Below, one piece after another: positions 1 to 6,536 of a stretch of DNA of 8,411 nt. Within the stretch, counting starts at the first letter, position 1. Each line of letters opens with the position of its first letter. The translations under genes and the position numbers were made by a program. The notes under the pieces are model-generated. The model made no database searches and was not told the origin of the DNA. It was given only the letters and a program-made list of their open reading frames with translations. This stretch comes from Oscillospiraceae bacterium (GTDB lineage Bacteria > Bacillota > Clostridia > Oscillospirales > Acutalibacteraceae), in assembly GCA_009783605.1 (NCBI GenBank), contig WRDE01000073.1:1-8411 (forward strand), given 5' to 3'.

Positions 1-1310
1 ACCGCGCCCAGCTCCATCCTCTTGGCGGTATAGCCGGGGTCGTAGATCTCGGTGATCTGCCCGGCGGCTATGCCGATCTGGTTGCCGTATGAGGAATAGC
101 CCGCCGCCGCGCCGGTGGTGATCTTGCGGGCCGGCAGCTTGCCCGGCAGCGTTTTATCCAACGGCTGCCGGGGGTCACCGGAGCCGGTTACCCGCATCGC
201 CTGATAGACATAGGCCCGGCCGGAGAGCGGGTCGCGGATGGCGCCGCCAAGACAGGTGGCCGCGCCGCCGAACGGCTCGATTTCGGTGGGGTGGTTGTGG
301 GTCTCGTTCTTAAATTGCACCAACCAGTCCTCGGTATAGCTCTCCCCGTCGTCCCCCTGAATGATGACCGGCACCCGGACCGAACAGGCGTTGATCTCCT
401 CCGATTCGTCGAGGTCGGGGATCTGCCCCCGCTTTTTCATCAGCCGCATCCCCATTGTCGCCATATCCATCAGCGAAACGTCCTTTTGGCCGATGCGGTC
501 GCTATAAACCTCTTGCCGGGCGGCGTGATAGGCGTCCAACGCCTGCTGTATCGCGTCGGTGACCGCTTCACTGTAAGCATTCTGCTCGATCTCGACCGAT
601 TCCAACCGGGTCAAAAAGGTGGAGTGGCGGCAGTGGTCGGACCAGTAGATGTCGATCACCTTCAGCTCGGTGAGGGTGGGATTCCGCTGTTCTTCCTCTT
701 TGAAATACCGCTGGCAGAAGGCCATATCCTCCCGGGACATGGCATAGCTTTCCGCCTGCCGGTATTGCTCCAGCTCTTCAGTGTCCCAGCCGATAAAGCC
801 GTCCACCCGGGCCACCGGCGGCGGCGGCGGGGCGGTCAGCCCCAGCGATTCCGGTTTATCCGGCGACGCCTCCCGGGATTCCACCGGATTGATCAAATAT
901 TTTTTGATCCGCGCCATATCCTTATCCGACAGGCCGCCCTCAAATACCGTCACCCGCGCGGCGGCCACCTTCGGCAGCTCGCCGCCTATCAGCAGCTGGA
1001 TACACTGGGCCGCCGAATCCGCCCGCAGGTCAAACTGGCCGGGCAGGTATTCGGTTATCAGCAGCCGGCAGCCCTCTCCGGCGGGAAAATCCTCCTCATA
1101 TCCCGTATCCACATTCGGCTCGGAAAACACGATTTCCTTTGCCCGGGCGAATTCCGGCGGCGTCAGCCCCTCGACGTCATACCGGGCCAGCAGCCGCAGC
1201 CGTCTGATCGATTTTATCCCGAGATTGTCCCGCAGATCGGCCAGCAGCGCCTGCGCCTCCACATCAAATCCCTGCCGTTTTTCCACAAAAACCCGGATTA
1301 AATTCGCCAT
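1..1310 (-). CDS. purL: Phosphoribosylformylglycinamidine synthase, long clostridial form (N-terminal 436 residues, partial)
   Basis: FGAM synthase converts formylglycinamide ribonucleotide, glutamine and ATP to formylglycinamidine ribonucleotide in cytosolic de novo purine synthesis. The reading frame is open from the ATG at 1310 to the window edge, giving 436 residues of a family usually over 1,200 long, so the synthase remainder and the glutaminase domain lie outside. Visible features are an N-terminal PurS-like stretch (about residues 1-145), a linker with five consecutive prolines (161-165), the linker-domain motif SDHCRHSTF (224-232), and the ATP/FGAR-binding segment ETHNHPTEIEPFGGAATC (336-353), followed by LGGAIRDPLSGRAYVYQAMRVTG-like sequence to residue 376. 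The TELKVIDIYWSDHCRH pattern matches the single-chain clostridial type rather than the separate PurS/PurQ/PurL set. No strong Shine-Dalgarno is seen; AGCGGGAA-like purine-rich sequence precedes the start. The gene has its own candidate promoter and follows the serpin terminator. Identification is secure. Confidence 0.95.
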   Translation of the reverse strand, partial: MANLIRVFVEKRQGFDVEAQALLADLRDNLGIKSIRRLRLLARYDVEGLTPPEFARAKEIVFSEPNVDTGYEEDFPAGEGCRLLITEYLPGQFDLRADSAAQCIQLLIGGELPKVAAARVTVFEGGLSDKDMARIKKYLINPVESREASPDKPESLGLTAPPPPPVARVDGFIGWDTEELEQYRQAESYAMSREDMAFCQRYFKEEEQRNPTLTELKVIDIYWSDHCRHSTFLTRLESVEIEQNAYSEAVTDAIQQALDAYHAARQEVYSDRIGQKDVSLMDMATMGMRLMKKRGQIPDLDESEEINACSVRVPVIIQGDDGESYTEDWLVQFKNETHNHPTEIEPFGGAATCLGGAIRDPLSGRAYVYQAMRVTGSGDPRQPLDKTLPGKLPARKITTGAAAGYSSYGNQIGIAAGQITEIYDPGYTAKRMELGA

Positions 1311-1348
1311 CTTTTGTTTTCCCGCTTTCTGTTATGATTACGCAGAAT

Positions 1349-1377
1349 AGTATACCATATGACGGCAGGTTTTGCAC
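1349..1377 (-). promoter_or_regulatory. Candidate sigma-70-type promoter of purL
   Basis: On the minus strand a -10 box TATACT (1349-1354, 5 of 6 to consensus) lies 17 bases from a poor -35 box GTGCAA (1372-1377, 3 of 6). The transcript would start near 1342, giving a leader of about 30 bases. That is too short for a purine riboswitch, and I saw no PurR-box-like sequence. Confidence 0.5.
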
Positions 1378-1395
1378 GTCTTTTATTTCTGTTTT

Positions 1396-1428
1396 AAAAA
1401 ACGGAGGGGCGGACAGTATGTCCACCCC
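1396..1428 (-). terminator. Rho-independent terminator of the serpin gene
   Basis: Read on the minus strand, GGGGTGGAC (1428-1420) pairs with GTCCGCCCC (1414-1406) around the 5-base loop ATACT, giving a 9-bp stem with one G-U pair. TCCG follows, then a run of six T (1401-1396). The hairpin begins 18 bases after the serpin stop codon. There is no T run on the other side, so it should act only in the serpin direction. It should shield purL from serpin read-through. Confidence 0.85.
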
Positions 1429-1446
1429 CGCGATATTTCGATCTTG

Positions 1447-2883
1447 TCACGCCACATCGTTCACCGCGCCGATAAACAGCGGCAGTCCCGCCTGCATATC
1501 CACGATGGCGAACACAAACGGCCGGTCGAGGGTGATCTGATATTTCGGCGGCGGGGGTACCGATGAACTTTTTCCATATACCACCGTTACCGCGCCGGCG
1601 CGGGTACCGACTTGATTCACATCGATAAACGTTTTATGTATCACTTGACTGATAAAAATATTACCGGTATTTGATTTCGCCATTTTACCGAATTGAGCGC
1701 CGTATTCATTAAATGCCCGGGGCATTCCCATTTCGATCAAGTCGTCATTCAATTCACGGTCAAAATCAAAGCTGAATTTCGGCATTGCGGCAATAATACG
1801 TCCTTCATCACAGGCATTGCCGAGCATCTGCTGCCAATCCGCGCCGGTCAATCCCGCCACATACTCCGCCAGCGGTAGATCCTCGTTCGGCAGCAGCGCC
1901 GCGAACGCATACCGGTTACCGGCATATTGCTTGAGAAATCCGGTTGCATTCTCATCGGTCAGATATAAATATTCTTCAGAATGTAAAAAATCAACCGTTT
2001 GCAACGCGCCGCCGGCTGCATGAAAATCACCCGAACGCACTTCTTTATCAACATACTGCATACGCCATTCAGCATCGAATGCCATCGCATTGATCAGACA
2101 CAGCACTACGTCAGGATCGAGCCTATCCAACAGTTTATCGATCATGCCGTCGGTGTTACTTTTCACCCAATTATTGATATCCTCCACGGTTTGGGCATTA
2201 AACGGCTCGCACCGCACTTCGGCGTTAAAATAATGGGTATTTGTCTGCAAAAACGCCGGTTTTACCGTCAGACCGGGATCATCCCGAAACCAAATCGAAT
2301 TGGCGATATGCAGCATGGCTTTTTCGCCTGACGGAAGTGAATTCACATAGGATCTCAGCGTAACATTTAATTCATCGATAGTCAATCCACCCAATACCTG
2401 CTCCATCTGCGCCAGCGTTTCGTCTTCGGCGCCGTTGGCCGTCATCGCCAGTGCCAGCAACACCGACAGCGGTGAAATCAACGTGTTTTTACCGTCTTTA
2501 TACGATTTTTTTAATAATTCAACAGCGAAATCGGCGGCCGCGGTTTCAAAATCCTTACTGCTGCTATAAACCGGGATAAACGGCGGGGCAACAAGCGGAT
2601 CTGGATCCGTATCAACAGGCTCCTGCGGTTTCCATTTCCCCACCATTTTTTGCAGAATGATCCGGGCGTCATCAATCCCCAACAAATCGCCGTCGCTTTG
2701 TTTCAGACGCAGAATCTCATCGTCCGACAATGTGATTTTGCCGACAATATACTGCAACACGATTCGCGCGTCGTCAATCGTCCACTCTTCATCCGTTTTT
2801 GCATTTTCCGCTTGAATAACCGTAAGCGGCAGCACGAACAATAACGCCGTAATAACTACCCAAAGGATACTCTTTCCAAACAT
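1447..2883 (-). CDS. Secreted serpin with N-terminal dockerin-like repeats
   Basis: This is a predicted secreted protease inhibitor of 478 residues. Residues 1-25 form a signal peptide (basic start, hydrophobic core ITALLFVLPL, likely cleavage after VIQA). Residues 31-83 carry two dockerin-like repeats, TIDDARIVLQYIVGK and GIDDARIILQKMVGK. A Pro/Asp-rich linker (84-109) follows, then a full-length serpin domain (about 111-478). Serpin landmarks are NTLISPLSVLLALAMTANGA (133-152), LINAMAFDAEW (263-273), the hinge VNQVGTRAGAVT (422-433) and the C-terminal LDRPFVFAIVD (452-462) with LPLFIGAVND (467-476). Inhibitory serpins trap serine or cysteine proteases when the reactive loop is cut. The hinge keeps the small residues needed for loop insertion but departs from the usual EEGTEA. 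The start is M at 2883 because GGAGGGG sits 5 bases upstream; an in-frame ATG at 2904 lies before that site. The gene is more AT-rich than its neighbours, especially in its first half. Targets cannot be read from sequence. The serpin call is secure; the dockerin call is moderate. Confidence 0.93.
   Translation of the reverse strand: MFGKSILWVVITALLFVLPLTVIQAENAKTDEEWTIDDARIVLQYIVGKITLSDDEILRLKQSDGDLLGIDDARIILQKMVGKWKPQEPVDTDPDPLVAPPFIPVYSSSKDFETAAADFAVELLKKSYKDGKNTLISPLSVLLALAMTANGAEDETLAQMEQVLGGLTIDELNVTLRSYVNSLPSGEKAMLHIANSIWFRDDPGLTVKPAFLQTNTHYFNAEVRCEPFNAQTVEDINNWVKSNTDGMIDKLLDRLDPDVVLCLINAMAFDAEWRMQYVDKEVRSGDFHAAGGALQTVDFLHSEEYLYLTDENATGFLKQYAGNRYAFAALLPNEDLPLAEYVAGLTGADWQQMLGNACDEGRIIAAMPKFSFDFDRELNDDLIEMGMPRAFNEYGAQFGKMAKSNTGNIFISQVIHKTFIDVNQVGTRAGAVTVVYGKSSSVPPPPKYQITLDRPFVFAIVDMQAGLPLFIGAVNDVA
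2635..2793 (-). repeat. Two dockerin-like repeats at the serpin N-terminus
   Basis: This segment encodes residues 31-83 of the serpin. Two 15-residue units, at residues 35-49 (bases 2737-2781) and 69-83 (bases 2635-2679), share the pattern IDDARI-LQ--VGK, spaced 34 residues apart. The second follows SDGDLLG and so retains the DG and a later D of a calcium loop, but its first and third ligand positions are L and Q. The first unit has an even poorer loop. The layout matches the dockerin type I duplication, though with weakened calcium sites. Confidence 0.6.
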
Positions 2884-2888
2884 ACGTT

Positions 2889-2895
2889 CCCCTCC
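2889..2895 (-). promoter_or_regulatory. Strong Shine-Dalgarno site of the serpin gene
   Basis: GGAGGGG on the minus strand lies 5 bases before the ATG at 2883. It decides the start: the in-frame ATG pair at 2904 and 2901 lies upstream of this site and has no such signal of its own. Confidence 0.85.
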
Positions 2896-2925
2896 ATTCA
2901 TCATAGTTTTTTCAGGCTTGGTTTT

Positions 2926-2954
2926 AGTATACTCCTGCTCCTAAATAATGTCAA
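2926..2954 (-). promoter_or_regulatory. Near-consensus sigma-70-type promoter of the serpin gene
   Basis: On the minus strand the -35 box is TTGACA (2949-2954, perfect), the spacer is exactly 17 bases (2932-2948) and the -10 box is TATACT (2926-2931, 5 of 6). Transcription would start near 2919, leaving a leader of about 36 bases. The -35 box begins only 18 bases after the DUF1846 stop codon, and A/T tracts upstream of it could serve as an UP element. This is the best promoter in the window. Confidence 0.88.
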
Positions 2955-2967
2955 TAAAATTTATTGA
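2951..2967. promoter_or_regulatory. AT-rich palindrome overlapping the serpin -35 box (candidate operator)
   Basis: TCAATAAA, one central base and TTTATTGA form a perfect 8-bp inverted repeat. One arm includes four bases of the -35 box, so a dimeric regulator bound here would compete with RNA polymerase. As a hairpin it would be a weak AT stem, and no T run follows it in the direction of transcription, so a terminator for the DUF1846 gene is unlikely. A palindrome of this kind can also arise by chance in AT-rich DNA or act as an UP element. No regulator is identified. Confidence 0.4.
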
Positions 2968-2971
2968 TTTT

Positions 2972-4453
2972 TCACACATAATACAGTTCCTTAGTAGGGA
3001 ATTCCGGCTCGCAGGTCAAATTTACCCCGCATTTGCGGAAGATGGCTTCCTCGGTCCGCGGCAGGATCACCGAGGAATGGGCCTCGCAGTTTTTCAGCAG
3101 CGGCAGCATCGACATGGTTTTGGCCACAATGGGATTGGTCGGCGCGCTGATGCTGAGGGCAATCAGCACCTCCTCTAAGTTCAGCCGGCCGTCATCCGAG
3201 TGCATCACTTCGGTTTTGAGCTTCAGGATCGGTTCCAGCACGATCGGCGACAGCAGATAGATATCGTCGGCGATACCCGAGAGGGCTTTGAGCGAATTGA
3301 TCATCACCGAGGCGCTGGCGTTCAGCAGCGCGGTGGTCCGCCCGGTGACGATCCGCCCGTCCGGCAGCTCCACCGCCATCGCCGGGGTGCCTTCGGCGGC
3401 TTTGGCCAATGCCGGACCCACCACCGGCCGGCAGCCGGTATCCAATTGCAGCTCCTTCATCAGCAGCTCGGCCTTCTGCGCCGTCTCATGGTCCACCAAT
3501 CCCTGCTTGTAGTCGCACTGGGTCCGGTAATACCGCCGGATGATCTCCTGGCCGGCGGCCGCACGGACCACGCTGTCGTCGGTGATGTGGAAGCCGGCCA
3601 TATTGACGCTCATCTCGGTGGGCGACCGGTACCGGCATTTTCCGCCGGTGATCCGTTCGAGGATGGTTTTGACCACCGGGAACACCTCAACATCCCGGTT
3701 GTAGTTGACGGTGGTGACGCCGTAGGCGTCCAAGTGATACGGGTCGATGATGTTGACGTCCCGCAGGTCGGCGGTGGCCGCCTCATATGCCAGGTTGACC
3801 GGATGCTTGAGCGGCAGGTTCCAGACCGGAAACGTCTCGAATTTGGCGTAGCCGGCGTCGACGCCGCGCTTGTATTCGTGATAGAGCTGGGACAGGCAGG
3901 TGGCCAGCTTGCCGCTGCCCGGCCCCGGCGCGGTTACCACCACCAACGGCTTCTCGGTTTCGATATAGGAATTGGTGCCGTAGCCGGCGTCGCTGACGAT
4001 GGTGTCTACGTCGGTGGGATACCCTTTGGTCAGCGTATGCAGATAGGTGCGTTCCCCGCGCAGATTCAGCTTTTTATTGAAGATATCCGCCGCCGGCTGG
4101 CCGGAATATTGGGTGATCACCACCGCGCTGACCGTCAGCCCGCGCCCCCGCAGCTTGTCGATCAGCCGCAGCAGATCCAGATGGTACGGGATCCCGAAAT
4201 CGGCCCGGATCTTGTTGCGCTCGATATCCGCCGCGCTGATACAGAAGACGATCTCCAACTGATCCTTCAGCGAATCCAATATCCGCACCTTGGAATCGCA
4301 CTCGAACCCCGGCAGCACCCGCACCGCGTGGTAGTCGTCGAACAGCTTGCCGCCGAATTCTAAATACAGCTTGGCCCCCGCCGTCCGGATCCGCTCCCGG
4401 ATCTTATGGCTCTGCTCCTCTATGTAATGCTCGTTATCAAACCCGATTTTCAT
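2972..4453 (-). CDS. DUF1846 family protein
   Basis: This is a 493-residue cytosolic protein of the DUF1846 family, which is widespread in Firmicutes and has no firmly established reaction. Recognition rests on KLYLEFGGKLFDDYHAVRVL (28-47), the block LVVVTAPGPGSGKLATCLSQ (170-189) followed by LYHEYKRG, and FPVWNLPLKHPVNLAYEAATADL (208-230). The glycine-rich APGPGSGK (175-182) looks like a nucleotide or phosphate loop, but it does not fit the Walker A spacing and lacks the Ser/Thr after Lys. No signal peptide or membrane segment is seen. The start is MKIGFDNEHY because GGAGGAA sits just upstream; a TTG start four codons earlier would overlap that site. It lies 19 bases after the SDR gene and is probably co-transcribed with it. 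The serpin gene after it has a separate promoter. The family assignment is confident; the function is not known. Confidence 0.92.
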   Translation of the reverse strand: MKIGFDNEHYIEEQSHKIRERIRTAGAKLYLEFGGKLFDDYHAVRVLPGFECDSKVRILDSLKDQLEIVFCISAADIERNKIRADFGIPYHLDLLRLIDKLRGRGLTVSAVVITQYSGQPAADIFNKKLNLRGERTYLHTLTKGYPTDVDTIVSDAGYGTNSYIETEKPLVVVTAPGPGSGKLATCLSQLYHEYKRGVDAGYAKFETFPVWNLPLKHPVNLAYEAATADLRDVNIIDPYHLDAYGVTTVNYNRDVEVFPVVKTILERITGGKCRYRSPTEMSVNMAGFHITDDSVVRAAAGQEIIRRYYRTQCDYKQGLVDHETAQKAELLMKELQLDTGCRPVVGPALAKAAEGTPAMAVELPDGRIVTGRTTALLNASASVMINSLKALSGIADDIYLLSPIVLEPILKLKTEVMHSDDGRLNLEEVLIALSISAPTNPIVAKTMSMLPLLKNCEAHSSVILPRTEEAIFRKCGVNLTCEPEFPTKELYYV

Positions 4454-4456
4454 GTG

Positions 4457-4463
4457 TTCCTCC
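4457..4463 (-). promoter_or_regulatory. Shine-Dalgarno site of the DUF1846 gene
   Basis: GGAGGAA on the minus strand, with core GGAGG 5 bases before the ATG at 4453, lies inside the 19-base gap after the SDR stop codon. It rules out the upstream TTG at 4465 as the start, since that codon touches the site itself. Confidence 0.8.
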
Positions 4464-4472
4464 AAAGTTTTT

Positions 4473-5267
4473 TTACCCGTACAGCTTCCCGATCAGCCAA
4501 TTACTGAACCGCAGCGGCAGTACCCGCCGCGCCAGCACCACGGCTTTGTAGAAAATCCCTTTGGTATACAGCGCCTTGGGCCGGCGTTTCCCGGCAACCT
4601 TCAGCACCAGCTTGGCCGCCTTTTCCGGGGTCGGGCCGTTCTGCTCGTCCTTCTCCATCCGCGCCACCGACCGGTCGGATTTTTCTCTGTACACGCTGTC
4701 GCCCTCACATCCCGCCACCATCCGGCGGCTGCCGGTGAAGCCGGTTTTCATATCGCCGAACTGGACGCAGCTGACTTTGATATGGAAGGGTTTCACCTCC
4801 ATCGCCAGCGCCTGGGAGGCGCATTCTAACGCCGCTTTGGAGGCGGCGTACAGCGCTTGGAACGGGATGGGGATGGCGGCGGCGGCGCTGCTGATCTGGA
4901 TGATACGCCCACGCCCCTGTTGCCGCATAACCGGCAATACCGCCCGGCTCATCCGCAGCGCGCCGAAGAAATTGGTCTGGAACTGGGCCAGCATCTCGTC
5001 ATCGCCTGTCAGCTCCAGCGCGCCGCCGATCCCGAAGCCGGCGTTGTTGACCAGCACGTCCAACCGCCCCTCCCGCCGGATCACCTCGCCCACCGCCGCC
5101 TGACAGGATCCGGTATCGTCCACATCTAACGTCAGCGTATGGAACAATGGGTGCTCAAACTGGCCGCGGGAGGTACCGTAGACGGTGTCGCCCTTCCCGG
5201 CAAAGGCCTCGGCGATGGCTTTGCCCAGACCGGACGACGCGCCGGTTATCAATACTACACGGGGCAT
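4473..5267 (-). CDS. Short-chain dehydrogenase/reductase (classical SDR)
   Basis: This is a 264-residue NAD(P)-dependent oxidoreductase with a Rossmann fold, of the classical SDR type. Landmarks are the cofactor glycine motif TGASSGLG (8-15), NNAG (74-77), the active-site Asn in QTNFFG (N99), the catalytic Ser in QISSAAA (S127), and Tyr140 and Lys144 in YAASK. Arg34 after the second strand (GTSRG) suggests preference for NADP(H). The C-terminal part, from about residue 233, is hydrophobic and basic (YTKGIFYKAVVLARRVLPLR) and could touch a membrane or bind a lipid-like substrate, but it is not a clear transmembrane helix. The substrate cannot be inferred. Purine-rich GGAAAGGCGG precedes the start by 7 bases. 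The gene lies 28 bases after the acetyltransferase and 19 bases before DUF1846, so it probably belongs to one transcript with them. Confidence 0.93.
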   Translation of the reverse strand: MPRVVLITGASSGLGKAIAEAFAGKGDTVYGTSRGQFEHPLFHTLTLDVDDTGSCQAAVGEVIRREGRLDVLVNNAGFGIGGALELTGDDEMLAQFQTNFFGALRMSRAVLPVMRQQGRGRIIQISSAAAAIPIPFQALYAASKAALECASQALAMEVKPFHIKVSCVQFGDMKTGFTGSRRMVAGCEGDSVYREKSDRSVARMEKDEQNGPTPEKAAKLVLKVAGKRRPKALYTKGIFYKAVVLARRVLPLRFSNWLIGKLYG

Positions 5268-5295
5268 CTTATTTCCGCCTTTCCTATATATTTTC

Positions 5296-6498
5296 TTAGA
5301 AATGATCCACTAACAACAACGGTTTTTTGATGAACACTTTTTCCAAGATCTCCCGGTTGCTGTTGATCTGCACATCCCCCCGCCATATGATCTGGTCCAG
5401 ACCGTAGACGCCGAGGATCATCTGGGTAAACGCCCGCTCGGACACTTCGATATCGGCGGCGGCGTCGGACTCGGTCACCGCGCAATCGTTTTCGCCGTAT
5501 TCGACGGCATAGGTACCGGAATTCTGCGGCATAAACCCGTCGTTTACCTTGACGGTGAATTTGCCCTCCCCCTCCGGCTTCTTCATCAGCTCCAGCGCCT
5601 TCTTAACATTGACCACCCGGCTCATCCCCATCCAGGCATTCTCAATTTCGATTTCATACAGATTGTTGCAGAAAAATTCCGGCTTAAATTCCGGCGGGCA
5701 TTTCACGTCGAAGCGCAGCCTGTCCGCCGCGCCCTCGAACATCCCCAGAAAACGCAGGATACCGCGCATCCCCTCCCGGTCGGTCCAGGCCATGTCCTGA
5801 ATGTATATCCAACCGCTTTTATTGAACTTCACCCATGACTTGATCTCCCCCGCCGCGTCGGTCCAGTAATACAGCCGGACACCGCCGAACAGGGTGATAT
5901 CCAGCACATCGTCCCAGAATTTTCCCGAACGCGAGATCATGATGTTGTACCGCGACGCATAAGTCTCGAAAATTTCGATCAGCCGATCCCGCGCCGGGTC
6001 GCCTTTTATGTATTCATAAGCGGCGCCGTTGTCCGGCAGCCTGCGGGCGGGGGCGGGCGGCAGGGTATACTTTTTTGCCGCGCCGCAGTGCTCATAGCCG
6101 AACTGCCGGTAGTAATCGTGATTAAACGGATACAGATGCGAAAACACCGCGCCCGCCTCATAAATATCCTCAAACACCTTCCGGAAGATACCGCGGATAT
6201 GCCCCTGCCTGCGGGTTTCGGGCATCGACGCCACCCCGCCGATACCGTACATCGGCACCTTGTGTCCGTCGAACCACATGGTATACGGGATGACCTCCAT
6301 CCCGGCCAGTACCCGGCCGGCCGCATCCACCGCGCCGTAGGTGTTTTCGCAGTCATATTCGCCCTTTTCGATCTTTTCGCGGACCTCCCGCTCCCGCTCG
6401 GCGGAGGGATTGGGATTAAAGGCATGATTTTGCAGCCGGTCGACATGCAGCTTTTCTTCGGGGGTTACTTTGCGGTATTGGGTTGTGTTGGTTGGCAT
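5296..6498 (-). CDS. Eis-family GNAT N-acetyltransferase
   Basis: This 400-residue protein has the length and build of Eis-like acetyltransferases, which move the acetyl group of acetyl-CoA to amines; the mycobacterial member Eis acetylates aminoglycosides. The N-terminal GNAT domain carries the acetyl-CoA loop in VASMPETRRQGHIRGIF (89-105), with RRQGHIR at the pyrophosphate position. Tyr135 in RQFGYEHCG corresponds to the general-acid Tyr region of Eis. A second, degenerate GNAT-like domain (about 160-285) contains KSWVKF and WIYIQDMAW. The C-terminal part (about 290-400) resembles the SCP2-like domain of the family and ends in VDHF; in Eis the C-terminal carboxylate takes part in catalysis. 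A Shine-Dalgarno-like AGAGGTAG lies upstream of the start. The gene follows the GyrI-like gene by 38 bases. The family is confident; the substrate is unknown and need not be an antibiotic. Confidence 0.9.
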   Translation of the reverse strand: MPTNTTQYRKVTPEEKLHVDRLQNHAFNPNPSAEREREVREKIEKGEYDCENTYGAVDAAGRVLAGMEVIPYTMWFDGHKVPMYGIGGVASMPETRRQGHIRGIFRKVFEDIYEAGAVFSHLYPFNHDYYRQFGYEHCGAAKKYTLPPAPARRLPDNGAAYEYIKGDPARDRLIEIFETYASRYNIMISRSGKFWDDVLDITLFGGVRLYYWTDAAGEIKSWVKFNKSGWIYIQDMAWTDREGMRGILRFLGMFEGAADRLRFDVKCPPEFKPEFFCNNLYEIEIENAWMGMSRVVNVKKALELMKKPEGEGKFTVKVNDGFMPQNSGTYAVEYGENDCAVTESDAAADIEVSERAFTQMILGVYGLDQIIWRGDVQINSNREILEKVFIKKPLLLVDHF

Positions 6499-6536
6499 AA
6501 TAGGCTACCTCTTCTTTACTATATATAAGTGCTTAA

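Noticed and set aside
291..1301. Long plus-strand open frame (336 codons)
   Set aside because: It lies antisense to clear purL coding sequence, shows no recognisable domain and is rich in Arg, Pro, Gly and His, as expected from a complement of GC-rich codons.
1311..1348. Purine riboswitch or PurR box in the purL leader
   Set aside because: The predicted leader is only about 30 bases, and I found neither the aptamer core nor a PurR-box-like sequence.
2884..2904. Longer serpin start at the ATG pair at 2904/2901
   Set aside because: The added residues would be encoded by the Shine-Dalgarno sequence GGAGGGG itself, and the signal peptide starts properly at the ATG at 2883.
2951..2967. Palindrome as a terminator for DUF1846
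   Set aside because: The stem is short and all-AT at its core, and no T run follows on the minus strand.
3908..3931. Walker A ATP-binding loop in DUF1846 (APGPGSGK)
   Set aside because: Spacing does not match GxxxxGK[ST], and Leu follows the Lys. It may bind a nucleotide or phosphate, but it should not be called a P-loop ATPase on this basis.
3200..4363. Plus-strand open frame of 387 codons
   Set aside because: It is fully antisense to the conserved DUF1846 gene. Its composition (many H, R, G, Q) and lack of motifs mark it as a shadow frame.
6088..6528. Plus-strand open frame of 146 codons opposite the acetyltransferase start
   Set aside because: It is antisense to the well-supported Eis-like N-terminal domain, has no ribosome binding site that stands out, and no recognisable family.
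6499..6536. Separate promoter for the Eis-like gene (TATATAGT on the minus strand)
   Set aside because: A -10-like TATAGT exists but no acceptable -35 box lies 16-18 bases upstream, and the stretch is simply AT-rich.
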